Notes: generated by a model from the letters alone, not told the origin. A DNA stretch of 64,000 nucleotides from DAITBA01 sp036824005 (GCA_036824005.1 DAITBA010000004.1:62001-126000), one strand, 5' to 3'. Positions 53,864 to 63,547 are shown, counted from the first letter of the stretch. A program made the numbers and translations.

Positions 53864-54541
53864 TCATAGCAGGCCGCGCTCGGCAAGGGATAGCGGTGGC
53901 ATCGTCCCGGCGACGATGAAATGGTCCAGCACCCGAACGTCGACCAGTGCCAGGGCCTGTTTCAGGCTGCGTGTCAGAAGCTCGTCGGCGGCGCTCGGCT
54001 CGGCGAGGCCCGATGGATGGTTGTGGGCGAATATGGCCGCGGCGGCGTTGTGCTGCAGGGCGAGCTTGACGACCTCGCGCGGATAGACGCTGGTCTGCGT
54101 CAAGGTTCCACGGAACAGGTCCTCGGCGCAGATGAGTCGGTTCTGGGCGTCGAGCAGGAGCACGGCGAAAACTTCGTGGGGCCGTCCGCCCAGCGACAGG
54201 CGCAGATAGTCGCGCACCGCGCCGGGTGAGGACAGAGTGATGCCGGCGGCAAGTTCTTCGCGCAGCGTACGCCGCGCCAGCTCCAGCACGGCGTGCAACT
54301 GCGCGTACTTGGCGCTGCCCAGTCCGGCGATGGCGATGAACTCCTGCGCTGGCGCGGCGAACAGCCCGTTCAGGCTGCCGAAGCGGGCGAGCAACTCGCG
54401 CGCCAGATCGACGGCGCTCTTTCCTTTGACGCCGATGCGCAGAAAAATGGCGAGCAACTCCGCGTCGGACAGGGCGCCCGCCCCCTGGCGCAACAGTTTC
54501 TCGCGCGGCCGTTCTTCTACCGGCCAGTCAGTGATGGTCAT
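53864..54541 (-). CDS. radC: RadC family JAB-domain protein
   Basis: 225 residues. N-terminal UPF0758 helix-hairpin-helix region (ITDWPVEERPREKLLRQGAG at the start) and a JAB/MPN metalloprotease-like domain with HNHPSG and the downstream Asp in LALVDVRVLDHFIV. Once thought to be a DNA repair protein; the real role is unsettled. Divergent from coaBC, as in most proteobacteria. Confidence 0.94.
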   Translation of the reverse strand: MTITDWPVEERPREKLLRQGAGALSDAELLAIFLRIGVKGKSAVDLARELLARFGSLNGLFAAPAQEFIAIAGLGSAKYAQLHAVLELARRTLREELAAGITLSSPGAVRDYLRLSLGGRPHEVFAVLLLDAQNRLICAEDLFRGTLTQTSVYPREVVKLALQHNAAAAIFAHNHPSGLAEPSAADELLTRSLKQALALVDVRVLDHFIVAGTMPPLSLAERGLL

Positions 54542-54608
54542 GGACGTCCGCCCGTACTAGTGTCGATCCAGTAGAATCGGCATTTCCTGCAACGACTTGA
54601 GCGAAGCC

Positions 54609-55823
54609 ATGGCGGACCTGGGCGGCAAACGGATCGTGCTTGGCATCACCGGCGGCATCGCGGCCTACAAGGCTGCGGAGCTGACGCGGCTGATGGTAAA
54701 GGACGGCGCTTCCGTGCATGTGGTGATGAGCGAGGCGGGCGCGCGCTTCGTCACGCCGGTCACCTTCCAGGCGCTGTCCGGCAATCCGGTGTGGAGCGAC
54801 ATGTGGGACGCGCGCATGGCGGACAACATGGCGCATATCAGTCTGACCCGCGGCGCCGATGCCATTATCGTGGCGCCGGCGAGTGCCGATTTCCTCGCCA
54901 AGCTCGTCCATGGCAGGGCAGATGATTTGCTGTCCACACTGTGTCTGGCGCGGCCCCGGGCCAGCGTCGACGGTGCTATCCGCAACTGCCCGCTGCTGGT
55001 CGCGCCGGCGATGAATCGGCAGATGTGGGAGAACCCCGCCACGCAGCGCAACGTCGCCCAGTTGGCGGCCGACGGTATCACGGTGCTCGGCCCGGCGGCG
55101 GGCGATCAAGCCTGTGGCGAGGTGGGCATGGGACGGATGCTGGAGGCGGAGGAGCTGTTCGAAGACATCGTCGGTCACTTCCAGCCCAAGCTGCTCGCCG
55201 GGCATCGGGTGCTGGTTACCGCCGGCCCGACCTTCGAGGCGCTGGACCCGGTGCGCGGGCTGACCAACGCCAGTTCGGGAAAGATGGGCTACGCTCTGGC
55301 GCGCGCGGCCGCCGAGGCCGGTGCCGAAGTGACACTGGTGAGCGGCCCGGTATCACTGCCGGCGCCGCGGGGCGTGCGGCGCATCAGCGTTGTCAGTGCG
55401 CGCGAAATGCGAGATGCCGTCTTGGCCGCTTTGCCCAAGCGCGGGATCTTCATCGCCGTCGCCGCGGTCGCCGACTACCGCCCGGCGGCGACGGCCGGGC
55501 AGAAGATCAAGAAGGGCAAGCAGGCGATCACCCTGACGCTGGAACCCAATCCCGACATCCTGGCCGAGGTGGCGGCGCTGTCGCCGCCGCCGTTCTGCGT
55601 CGGCTTCGCCGCCGAGAGCGAGAACCTCGACGAGTACGCGGAGGCGAAACGGCGGGCGAAGAAAATCCCGCTGCTGGTCGGCAACCTGGTGCGCGACGGC
55701 CTGGGCACCGACGAGAACGCCGTGACCCTGTTCGACGACAACGGCCGCTATCCGCTGCCTCTGGCGCCGAAGCGCGACGTGGCGAAGAAGATCGTCGAGC
55801 ATATCGCCAGGATGTTGTCCTGA
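54609..55823 (+). CDS. coaBC: Bifunctional phosphopantothenoylcysteine decarboxylase / phosphopantothenate-cysteine ligase
   Basis: 404 residues from ATG 54609. The N-terminal CoaC flavoprotein has GITGGIAAYK, the APAMNRQMW motif and the active-site Cys in DQACGEVGMGRM. The C-terminal CoaB has TAGPTFEALDPVRGLTN and NASSGKMGYALA, AVAAVADYRP and the CTP-site Lys region (KIKKGK). Second and third steps of coenzyme A synthesis from phosphopantothenate, complementing the pan genes at 26-28 kb. dut follows 25 bases later. Confidence 0.97.
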   Translation: MADLGGKRIVLGITGGIAAYKAAELTRLMVKDGASVHVVMSEAGARFVTPVTFQALSGNPVWSDMWDARMADNMAHISLTRGADAIIVAPASADFLAKLVHGRADDLLSTLCLARPRASVDGAIRNCPLLVAPAMNRQMWENPATQRNVAQLAADGITVLGPAAGDQACGEVGMGRMLEAEELFEDIVGHFQPKLLAGHRVLVTAGPTFEALDPVRGLTNASSGKMGYALARAAAEAGAEVTLVSGPVSLPAPRGVRRISVVSAREMRDAVLAALPKRGIFIAVAAVADYRPAATAGQKIKKGKQAITLTLEPNPDILAEVAALSPPPFCVGFAAESENLDEYAEAKRRAKKIPLLVGNLVRDGLGTDENAVTLFDDNGRYPLPLAPKRDVAKKIVEHIARMLS

Positions 55824-55848
55824 AGCCCCCAGGGAGGAGCCGCGCGCC

Positions 55849-56298
55849 ATGCATCGTATCGATCTCCGCATCCTCGACCCGCGCCTGCGGGATACGCCGC
55901 CGCACTACGCCAGCGCAGGCGCGGCGGGCTTGGACCTGCGCGCCTGCGTGGAGGCGCCCCTGACAATCCACCCGGGGGAAACCCATCTCGTGCCGACGGG
56001 CATGGCCATCCATCTGGCCGACCCGGGGCTGGCGGCGCTGATCCTGCCGCGCTCGGGCCTGGGCCACAAGCACGGCATCGTGCTCGGCAATCTGGTCGGG
56101 CTAATCGATTCCGACTACCAGGGCCAGATTTTCGTCTCGACCTGGAATCGCGGCCGCGAGGCGTTCACGCTTCAGCCCCTCGACCGGCTGGCGCAACTGG
56201 TGGTCGTCCCGGTCCTGCAGGTTGCCTTCAATGTCGTGGATCGCTTCGACGAGAGTGAACGCGGCGCCGGCGGCTTCGGCAGCACCGGCCACAAGTAG
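55849..56298 (+). CDS. dut: dUTP diphosphatase
   Basis: 149 residues, the normal trimeric form. Conserved motifs in order: AGLDLRA, PRSGLG, GLIDSDYQG, RLAQLVVVP and RGAGGFGSTG (P-loop-like C-terminal arm). It removes dUTP and supplies dUMP. coaBC-dut is the usual arrangement. Confidence 0.97.
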   Translation: MHRIDLRILDPRLRDTPPHYASAGAAGLDLRACVEAPLTIHPGETHLVPTGMAIHLADPGLAALILPRSGLGHKHGIVLGNLVGLIDSDYQGQIFVSTWNRGREAFTLQPLDRLAQLVVVPVLQVAFNVVDRFDESERGAGGFGSTGHK

Positions 56299-56320
56299 CG
56301 GCCGAGCGCCAGAACGACGA

Positions 56321-56341
56321 CGGGGCGGCTAAGCCGCCCCG
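56321..56341. terminator. GC hairpin between dut and the sulfide dehydrogenase genes
   Basis: A perfect 9-bp stem CGGGGCGGC / GCCGCCCCG with a TAA loop, between convergent genes. There is no T-run on either side, so it may act with Rho or as a weak barrier. Confidence 0.45.
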
Positions 56342-56365
56342 CACGTGCGCCGGAATCCGAAAATG

Positions 56366-57652
56366 TCAGGTCAGCATGTCGGCCCAGATGTTCTCGGCCC
56401 AGCCGAGCGCAAACATCCCTTCCTTGACGTTGCGCGCCGCGGACAAGCCGCCGGAACCCGGTACCGCAACCAGGGTCTTCTTCTCCTTGTCATACTTGTG
56501 CACTGAGGCCACGTGTACCACTTCCTTGTCGGAAACCCAGCTGTAGCAGGTGTTGGCGATCATCGGTTCGTCATTGAGCGGGCGGCCGGCGAGCAGCGCG
56601 ATCACGGCGTCGGCGACGATCTTGCCATGCTGGTTCGCCATGTGCCCCGACTTGGGCATGGCCGGCGCCGCCAGGATGGCATCGCCGAGTACGTGGATGT
56701 TCTTCTGCGCAACGGACTCGAAGCTCAGGTAGTCAATGCCGCACCAGCGGTCGTTGGCGGTGATCAAACCGGCCTGCTTGGCGATGTTGCCGGCGCGCTG
56801 GGGTGGAATCACGTTCAGTACATCGGCCTTGACGTCGCCGAACACCAGCTTGGCGGTCTTCGTTTGCGCATCCACGTCCTGCAATTCGCTGTTGGGGCGG
56901 TACTCGATCATGCCCTTGTACAGCTCGTCCCAGGCCTTGGTGAACAGGCCCTTCTTGGAAACGATGTCTTCGTTGGCGTCGAGAATCAGGACCTTCGACT
57001 TGGGCTTGCTGTTCTTGAGATAGAAGGCGATCTGGCAGGCCCGCTCGTAGGGGCCAGGCGGACAGCGGTAAGGCGCCTTAGGGATGTGGACGGCCACCAC
57101 GCCGCCGTCGGGCATGGCTTCGAGCTGCTTGCGCAGCGCCACCGTCTGCGCGCCCGCCTTCCACGCGTGCAGGATTTGCTCCTGCGCGGCTGCGTTGTTT
57201 AGGCCCGGTATGGTTTCGTACATGAAGTCGATCCCGGGTGCCATGATCAGCCGATCGTAGGTGATCGGATTGCCGCGCGCTAGCCTGACTTCGCGCTTGG
57301 CCGGGTCGATGGCGGTGGCCTCATCCTTGACGATGGTGACGCCCCGGTTGCTGGCCAGCCTGTCGTAGGGGACCGTCAACTCCTTGATGGTCATGGCGCC
57401 GGCCAGGACACGGTTGCTGAACGGGCACGATATGAATTCGGGATTGCGCTCGATCAGAACAACCTCGATTCCGGGCGCCCACTTGCGGATGTACTTGGCA
57501 GCGGTGGCACCGCCGAAGCCGCCGCCGATCACGACGACGCGGCCGGAAGCTTTCTCCGCTCCGGGCGTCGCACATCCGGTCAGGGACGCGGTGGCGCCGA
57601 TGGCCGCACCAGCGCCGAGCAGCTTGACGAATTGCCGTCTATCCAGCGACAT
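56366..57652 (-). CDS. fccB: Flavocytochrome c sulfide dehydrogenase, flavoprotein subunit
   Basis: 428 residues. Twin-arginine signal (RRQFVKLLGAGAAIGA) shows folded export. FAD motif VVVIGGGFGGATAAKYI near 38-54; Cys candidates for the redox disulfide lie in FISCPFSN and PYRCPPGPYERAC. It oxidises sulfide in the periplasm and passes electrons to the cytochrome subunit, here the monoheme protein encoded 36 bases upstream. SoxF is the close relative within Sox clusters; no sox gene is in the window. This gene is the main reason to call the host a sulfur oxidiser. Confidence 0.9.
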   Translation of the reverse strand: MSLDRRQFVKLLGAGAAIGATASLTGCATPGAEKASGRVVVIGGGFGGATAAKYIRKWAPGIEVVLIERNPEFISCPFSNRVLAGAMTIKELTVPYDRLASNRGVTIVKDEATAIDPAKREVRLARGNPITYDRLIMAPGIDFMYETIPGLNNAAAQEQILHAWKAGAQTVALRKQLEAMPDGGVVAVHIPKAPYRCPPGPYERACQIAFYLKNSKPKSKVLILDANEDIVSKKGLFTKAWDELYKGMIEYRPNSELQDVDAQTKTAKLVFGDVKADVLNVIPPQRAGNIAKQAGLITANDRWCGIDYLSFESVAQKNIHVLGDAILAAPAMPKSGHMANQHGKIVADAVIALLAGRPLNDEPMIANTCYSWVSDKEVVHVASVHKYDKEKKTLVAVPGSGGLSAARNVKEGMFALGWAENIWADMLT

Positions 57653-57688
57653 GTTCTTTTCCTCCTCAAAGACGTGAATGGGCGGGGC

Positions 57689-58009
57689 TTACTTCTTCTG
57701 CTTCGAGAAGTACTCGGCGATGCGCTCGAGTTGCTCGTCGGTGTAGCCCTTGGCGTGCTGATGCATGACCGTTGCGGTCTTGCGCTGATCCGTCTTGAAT
57801 TCCTTCAGCATCTTGACCAGGTCGTCCTTGGATTTGCCGGCCAAGGGCGGCTGTTCACTCTCGCTGCGCCCGTCAGTGCCGTGGCAGGCGGCGCAGCTGG
57901 CTGCCCAACTGCGTGCCTTCAAATCCTCCTGTGCCGTCACGCTCGCCGACCAGCCGACGGCAAACACGGTGGCCAACAGCATAGAAGTGTTGCGGTGTGG
58001 TTTTGTCAT
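57689..58009 (-). CDS. fccA: Monoheme cytochrome c, partner of FccB
   Basis: 106 residues. Signal peptide (about 1-26, ending VTAQ), one heme motif CAACH near 39-43 and the distal Met probably in TVMHQHAKGY. GAGAGGAG precedes the start. Monoheme FccA occurs in several chemolithotrophs, unlike the diheme form of Allochromatium. It is transcribed just ahead of fccB and should take its electrons. Confidence 0.85.
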   Translation of the reverse strand: MTKPHRNTSMLLATVFAVGWSASVTAQEDLKARSWAASCAACHGTDGRSESEQPPLAGKSKDDLVKMLKEFKTDQRKTATVMHQHAKGYTDEQLERIAEYFSKQKK

Positions 58010-58205
58010 GCACTTCTCCTCTCTTGTTGAATGGACTTCCCTGCATGAATGGGCACCGCACTGGGCAGCGGGTTGCGCGTTCCTCTAACCGACAAATAAC
58101 CTCGCCGCGCGCATGGGCGCCCGCAACTCTATCAGCGCCATCCGGTTCGGGCGTAGTCGATTGTGCTTATCCTTGCATAAGGAAATTGGTTCCCGTGGCG
58201 CAGTT

Positions 58206-58919
58206 TTATTTCTTCCTGGCTGGCTTCCCGGCGCTGAGCACGAGGCGCGACATGTAGTCGCTCACCGCCTCCAGATCGGCGTCCGTGTAGTTCTTGACCA
58301 CCTTCACCATCTTCGGATTGGCGTTGCGCCGAACCCCGTCGCGAATGTCGCGCGCCTCCCGCAACAGGTAGCGATAATGCTGTCCGGCCACGATCGGATA
58401 GAACTTGAGGCGATCGCCCTCGCCGCTGTCGCCGTGACAAACGCGGCAGTCCTTGCCGTAAAGCTCCTTGCCCCTGGCAAGGTGCTCGCCGCTGCCCTTG
58501 CCGTTGTCCTCGGGGATGGGCAATCCCTGCAGATAGGTCGCAATGTCGGCGATCTCTTGGACGGAGACGGCTTTCTCGCTGGCGAAAGGGTGCATCTTTG
58601 GGTTGTCGCGGCTGCCGGCGCGGATGTCGACCATCTGCTTGATAAGCACGGTTGCGTGTTGGCCGGCCAATTGCGGGTAAGTGCCGTCCGGCAGGCCGGA
58701 GCCGCTCGGCTTGTGGCAGCCCTGGCAGATTTCGTAGGCAATCCGGCCGCGGGAGACGTCACCCTTGAGCTTCAAGGCTTCCGCTTTCTCGCCGCCCGGC
58801 CTGTTCCAAACATAGTCCTTCGATTCGATACCTGGTCCCTTCGGTTGTGCCGGCAATTCTGCCGATGCCCGGGTGCCGGCCAGGAACAAAAGCAAGAAAA
58901 CGATGAGTATGCGTTTCAT
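58206..58919 (-). CDS. Diheme cytochrome c (c4-like)
   Basis: 237 residues from ATG 58919. Signal peptide (MKRILIVFLLLFLAGTRASA), then two class I cytochrome domains with CQGCH and CRVCH, each followed by a distal Met candidate (DNPKMHPF and ANPKMVKV). It is longer at the N-terminus than cytochrome c4 (an extra about 35 residues before the first heme). It follows the c4 gene at 58940 by 20 bases; both may shuttle electrons from FccAB to terminal reductases. Confidence 0.88.
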   Translation of the reverse strand: MKRILIVFLLLFLAGTRASAELPAQPKGPGIESKDYVWNRPGGEKAEALKLKGDVSRGRIAYEICQGCHKPSGSGLPDGTYPQLAGQHATVLIKQMVDIRAGSRDNPKMHPFASEKAVSVQEIADIATYLQGLPIPEDNGKGSGEHLARGKELYGKDCRVCHGDSGEGDRLKFYPIVAGQHYRYLLREARDIRDGVRRNANPKMVKVVKNYTDADLEAVSDYMSRLVLSAGKPARKK

Positions 58920-58939
58920 GGCGTGCGTCGTCGATCGGA

Positions 58940-59572
58940 TTATCGGCCAGGCTCGGACATGCTGGCAATGTACTCGGAGACGGCCAACATCTCCTTTTCG
59001 GTCATACGCAGGGCAAGCGACTGCATGACCAGACCCCTGTCGTTTTCCCGCTTGCCTGCGGCGAATAACTTGAGCTGGGTCAGTATGTATTCGGAATGCT
59101 GCCCGGCAAGCCGCGGAAAGCGCGATGTGCCCGAACCGTCGGGATAGTGGCAGCCCGAGCAGGAGGGCACGCCCGTGTCCGGATTGCCTTCGAGATAGAC
59201 TCTCTTGCCTGGTGCGAGCAGGGATTGCTCCTTCACCGCGCCGGGCGACATCTTGTTGCCGGCATAGAACACGGCGAGGTTGTTGATGTCCTCGGGCGTC
59301 AAATCTGCGACCATTGGCGCCATGACGTCGCTCGTGCGCGCGCCTTTCTTGAAGTCCGATAGCTGCTTGACGATGTAGCCCGCTTGAAGTCCGGCGAGTT
59401 TGGGATTGGTTGCAATCGGACTGTTGCCGTCGGGACCGTGGCAGGCCACGCACGTCTTCGCTATGATGAGCTGCGCTTTTGCCGGATCGCCCTTGATCTC
59501 GGTTTGCGCATGTGCCACGAGCGCCGCGCCAAGCGCGGCGATGGCGGCCAGAGCAGACTGTATTCGCGTCAT
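58940..59572 (-). CDS. Cytochrome c4 (diheme)
   Basis: 210 residues from ATG 59572 (MTRIQSALAAIAALGAALVA, signal ending AHA); longer starts add non-signal sequence. Two hemes: CVACH and CSGCH; the family features GPDGNSPIATNPKLAGLQAGYIVKQL and RFPRLAGQHSEYILTQL repeat in both halves. Length and layout are those of cytochrome c4, a periplasmic electron carrier for oxidases. First gene of a two-cytochrome unit. Confidence 0.9.
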   Translation of the reverse strand: MTRIQSALAAIAALGAALVAHAQTEIKGDPAKAQLIIAKTCVACHGPDGNSPIATNPKLAGLQAGYIVKQLSDFKKGARTSDVMAPMVADLTPEDINNLAVFYAGNKMSPGAVKEQSLLAPGKRVYLEGNPDTGVPSCSGCHYPDGSGTSRFPRLAGQHSEYILTQLKLFAAGKRENDRGLVMQSLALRMTEKEMLAVSEYIASMSEPGR

Positions 59573-59825
59573 CTTGTCTCCGGAACGACAACTCGCAGAG
59601 CCCGTTGTTTCGCCCCGTCGCGGGGCGAGCTTCACGGCTGCCGGGATTGCTTCGGACCTCAAATTCTATTCGCAACGAGCATGCGTTGGCTCGCCGATGA
59701 CCGATCACATTTTTTTGTGTTCGGATTAGCACCCCTGCGGGCCCACGCTTTCTTGACCGGCGCGGGTTACACGTCTTGACGAAAATCCCCTACCATTGCG
59801 CGGTCCGAATGCCCCGCCGTCGAGC

Positions 59826-60233
59826 ATGTCAGATCCCAAGTCGGCCGCCTCCGCGGCCAAGTCCTACCGCCAGTTCCCGGGACGCCGCCTGATTCTGTCG
59901 TTTTTCCGGATCCTTCACCTCACGGGCATCGTCGGCGTCGGCTCGGGCCTGCTGCATTCGGCGCCATTGCCGAGCCAGGATATGTTCCTCGTGCTGCTCG
60001 TCGGCTCCGGCGTCGCCATGTTCGCCTTGGATTTCTGGTCCAATCCTGCCTACGTTCGGCAGATGGCTGGCGCCGCCATGTTCGCAAAACTGTTGCTGGT
60101 CGCCTGGTTCGCTTTCGATCCGGCGCAGCGCGCCTGGCTGTTTTGGGCGATGCTGGTGTTTTCCACCCTGATTGCCCACGCGCCAGGCCGCATCCGGCAT
60201 CGTAGTCTGTTCGGGCGGGTAAGGGGAGCGTAA
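59826..60233 (+). CDS. Small integral membrane protein, function unknown
   Basis: 135 residues from ATG 59826. About four hydrophobic segments (around 24-45, 53-70, 80-97 and 101-118) after a hydrophilic N-terminus. One His follows in RILHLTGIVGVGSGLLHSAP, but no cofactor motif can be claimed. It is divergent from the cytochrome c4 genes and 123 bases ahead of pgm. No family recognised. Confidence 0.65.
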   Translation: MSDPKSAASAAKSYRQFPGRRLILSFFRILHLTGIVGVGSGLLHSAPLPSQDMFLVLLVGSGVAMFALDFWSNPAYVRQMAGAAMFAKLLLVAWFAFDPAQRAWLFWAMLVFSTLIAHAPGRIRHRSLFGRVRGA

Positions 60234-60356
60234 CCGGCCTTCGTCGTTTCGCCGCACGCTGACCACACATTTCTCCGCCGTCTTGTACCGCCGGGCATGG
60301 TCGGTGCGCGCGTCCTTGGGGCATAATGGTGCGGTGCAAACGGGGAGGAACATATA

Positions 60357-61991
60357 ATGAAAGTCATCACCGTTCAGACCAAGCCCTTCGAGGGCCAACG
60401 ACCCGGAACCTCGGGACTGCGCAAACGGGTGGACGTTTTCCGCCAGCCCGGCTATGTCGAGTGCTTCGTCCAGTCTGTCTTCGACGTGCTCGAGGGATAT
60501 GCCGGCAAGACCCTGGTACTCGGCGGCGACGGACGCTACTACAACGCAGAGGCGATCCAGGTCATCCTGCGCCTGGCCGCCGCCAATGGCTTCGGACGCG
60601 TCCTGGTTGGCTGCAACGGCATACTGTCGACGCCTGCGGCCAGTTGCGTCATCCGCAAGCACAACGCTTTCGGCGGCATCATCCTCTCCGCGAGTCACAA
60701 TCCCGGCGGACCCGAAGGCGACTTCGGTATCAAATACAACATCGGCAACGGCGGTCCGGCGCCGGAGAAGATAACCGAAGCCATCTATCGTCGCAGCCGC
60801 GATATCAACGCCTACAAGATCATCGAGTCCCCTGACATTGACCTCGGGCGGGTCGGACCGACCAAGGTCGGCGATATGGCGGTGGAAGTGATCGATTCGG
60901 TGGCGGACTACGCGCAGCTGATGCAGGCGTTGTTCGATTTCGATCGCGTTCGCGCCCTGCTGCGCTCCGGGCAGTTCCGCATGATCTTCGACGCCATGCA
61001 TGCCGTCACCGGTCCCTATGCCAAGACGATACTGGAAGACATGCTCGGCGCGCCGGCCGGCACGGCAATGCACGCGGCGCCCCTGCCCGACTTCGGCCGT
61101 GGTCATCCCGATCCAAACCCGGTTCATGCCGAAGAGCTGGTGCACGCCATGTTCGCGTCCAACGCGCCGGACTTCGGCGCCGCGTCGGATGGGGATGGCG
61201 ACCGCAACATGATCGTCGGCCGGCGTTTCCTCGTCACGCCCAGCGACAGCCTGGCCGTGCTGGCGGCGAATGCGCAATTGGTTCCGGGTTATGCCAAAGG
61301 AATCGCGGGTGTGGCTCGTTCCATGCCCACCAGCCGCGCTGCCGATCGAGTGGCCGAGGCGCTTGGCATCAACTTTTTCGAAACGCCGACCGGCTGGAAG
61401 TTCTTCGGCAATCTACTTGACGCCGGCAAGGTGACGCTGTGCGGCGAAGAGAGCTACGGCACCGGTTCCGACCATGTGCGCGAGAAGGACGGGCTGTGGG
61501 CCGTGCTGTTCTGGCTCAACCTGCTGGCTGCGCGCGGCGAGTCGGTGGCAGCCATCGTGCGCGGACACTGGCGGCGCTTCGGGCGCAACTACTATTCGCG
61601 CCACGACTACGAAGGGCTCGACACCGCCGTGGCCGAGGGCCTGATGGATAATCTGCGCGAGTCGCTTTCTCGGCTGCCGGGCCGGCAGTTCGGGGAGGCA
61701 AGCGTTGCCACGGCCGATGATTTCTCCTACACCGACCCGGTGGACGGTTCGGTGAGCACGAAGCAGGGCGTGCGCGTGGCGTTTTCCGACGGCGCCCGGA
61801 TAGTGCTGCGCCTGTCCGGAACCGGCACCGAGGGCGCGACGCTGCGCGTCTACCTGGAGCGGTTCGAGCCCGACCCGACGCAGCACGACTTGGAGCCGCA
61901 GGAGGCGCTTGCGGGCTTGATCCGCGCCGCCGATCAGATCGCCGAGATCTCCGGTCGAACCGGGCGCCGTAAACCTGATGTCATAACATGA
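60357..61991 (+). CDS. pgm: Phosphoglucomutase (alpha-D-glucose phosphate-specific)
   Basis: 544 residues, with GGGAGGAA upstream. It interconverts glucose 1- and 6-phosphate. Catalytic phosphoserine loop SASHNPGGPEGDFGIKYN near 117-134, metal loop SDGDGDRNM near 280-288, sugar loop EESYGTG and the C-terminal phosphate-binding RLSGTGTEG. The product feeds glgC, which starts 59 bases downstream, so this is a glycogen-synthesis unit; glgA and glgB are not in the window. Confidence 0.95.
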   Translation: MKVITVQTKPFEGQRPGTSGLRKRVDVFRQPGYVECFVQSVFDVLEGYAGKTLVLGGDGRYYNAEAIQVILRLAAANGFGRVLVGCNGILSTPAASCVIRKHNAFGGIILSASHNPGGPEGDFGIKYNIGNGGPAPEKITEAIYRRSRDINAYKIIESPDIDLGRVGPTKVGDMAVEVIDSVADYAQLMQALFDFDRVRALLRSGQFRMIFDAMHAVTGPYAKTILEDMLGAPAGTAMHAAPLPDFGRGHPDPNPVHAEELVHAMFASNAPDFGAASDGDGDRNMIVGRRFLVTPSDSLAVLAANAQLVPGYAKGIAGVARSMPTSRAADRVAEALGINFFETPTGWKFFGNLLDAGKVTLCGEESYGTGSDHVREKDGLWAVLFWLNLLAARGESVAAIVRGHWRRFGRNYYSRHDYEGLDTAVAEGLMDNLRESLSRLPGRQFGEASVATADDFSYTDPVDGSVSTKQGVRVAFSDGARIVLRLSGTGTEGATLRVYLERFEPDPTQHDLEPQEALAGLIRAADQIAEISGRTGRRKPDVIT

Positions 61992-62050
61992 TCGATCGCA
62001 CCGGCTGCCGCAAGGGCAGCCGCCCGGACTGAGATAACGAAGAATAATCC

Positions 62051-63316
62051 GTGACACCCGAAACCATCGCGCGCCTGCAACTGCCGAAGCGGGCCGTTGC
62101 TTTAGTGTTGGCCGGCGGACGCGGCAGCCGTCTGAAGAACCTCACCGACCGGCGCGCAAAGCCCGCGGTGTATTTCGGCGGCAAGTTCCGCATCGTTGAT
62201 TTCGCGTTGTCCAATTGCATGAACTCGGGCATTCGCCGCATGGGTGTCGTCACCCAGTACAAGTCCCATAGCCTGCTGCGCCATTTGCAGCACGGCTGGG
62301 CCTTTCTCAAGTCGGAGATGAACGAGTTCGTGGATCTGCTGCCCGCGCAGCAGCGTGTCAGCGAGGAGTCTTGGTATCGCGGTACTGCCGACGCGGTGTA
62401 CCAGAACCTAGACATCATCCAGGCGAACGAGCCCGAGTACATCATCGTGCTTGCCGGTGATCACATATACAAGATGGATTACTCTCGCATGCTCGCCTAC
62501 CACGTGGACAAGGGTGCAGAGTGCACGGTGGCTTGCATTGAGGTGCCGCTGGCGCAGGCGAGCGCCTTCGGCGTAATGGCGGTGGACGCGACGTGGCGCA
62601 TTACCGACTTCATCGAAAAGCCTGCCAGTCCGCCTGCCATGCCCGGCAGGCCGGATCGGGCTCTCGCGAGCATGGGAATCTACGTCTTCAACGCGGCTTA
62701 CCTGTACCGCGAGTTGGAGCGCAACATGGCCCAGGTGGATTCGAGCCACGATTTCGGCAAGGACATCATTCCCCGCACGGTGGCGCTGGGTTGCGCCGTA
62801 GCCCACCCGTTCAGCGAGAGTTGTGTCATAAGCGGTACGGAGAAGGAACCCTACTGGCGCGATGTCGGTACCATCGACGCATATTGGGAAGCCAATATCG
62901 ATCTCACCGCCACTGAGCCGGCGCTCAACCTGTACGACAAGAACTGGCCGATCTGGACTTGGCAGCTGCAACTGCCGCCGGCCAAGTTCGTCCTGAACGA
63001 GGATGGCCGGCGCGGCGGTGCCGTGCAGTCCATGGTCTCGGGCGGCTGCGTCATATCCGGGTCGACCATCTCCAACTCATTGCTTTTCTCGGGTTGCCAC
63101 GTCCACTCTTACTGCAAGGTCGAAGGTGCCGTTCTGCTGCCGGACGTGGAAGTGCATCGTCATGCGCGTCTGACGCGCGTCGTCGTCGATCGCGGCTGCA
63201 AGATTCCTTCGGGAATGGTGATCGGCGAGGATCCTGCCGATGACGCGCGGCGCTTCTATCGCTCGGAGGGCGGTGTGACGCTCGTGACCCAGGAGATGAT
63301 TTCGAAACTGGCGTGA
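62051..63316 (+). CDS. glgC: Glucose-1-phosphate adenylyltransferase
   Basis: 421 residues with a GTG start. N-terminal nucleotidyltransferase signature LAGGRGSRLKNLTDRRAKPAV, the product-site YRGTADAVYQN and LAGDHIYKMDY (catalytic Asp), and EKPASPP; C-terminal left-handed beta-helix repeats with the allosteric Arg/Lys positions. The enzyme makes ADP-glucose, the committed step of glycogen synthesis. Usual length. Confidence 0.95.
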   Translation: MTPETIARLQLPKRAVALVLAGGRGSRLKNLTDRRAKPAVYFGGKFRIVDFALSNCMNSGIRRMGVVTQYKSHSLLRHLQHGWAFLKSEMNEFVDLLPAQQRVSEESWYRGTADAVYQNLDIIQANEPEYIIVLAGDHIYKMDYSRMLAYHVDKGAECTVACIEVPLAQASAFGVMAVDATWRITDFIEKPASPPAMPGRPDRALASMGIYVFNAAYLYRELERNMAQVDSSHDFGKDIIPRTVALGCAVAHPFSESCVISGTEKEPYWRDVGTIDAYWEANIDLTATEPALNLYDKNWPIWTWQLQLPPAKFVLNEDGRRGGAVQSMVSGGCVISGSTISNSLLFSGCHVHSYCKVEGAVLLPDVEVHRHARLTRVVVDRGCKIPSGMVIGEDPADDARRFYRSEGGVTLVTQEMISKLA

Positions 63317-63496
63317 GCGGCGGGCTGCGCTCGGGTCACGCTGGAAAAGCGAGTATCCGCAGGCTGCGCAGGTCGGCGCAGATGAATTAGATCAGCCGTT
63401 GCAGTTCATAACCAGGAAGGCGATGGCGCGCGTTCCGACGAAATCCTGATTCGATCCGCGCACATCTGCAATCTGCGTCCTCAGCGGATTCAGAGC

Positions 63497-63523
63497 AAAA
63501 AAGCGGCGCCCGGAGGCGCCGCT
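63497..63523 (-). terminator. Rho-independent terminator after malate synthase
   Basis: On the minus strand, a 9-bp stem (AGCGGCGCC / GGCGCCGCT) with a 4-base loop runs into a T6 tract (A6 at 63497-63502 on the plus strand), 25 bases after the stop. Confidence 0.85.
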
Positions 63524-63547
63524 CGTCGCGCTGCGTCCGGCGTGTGA

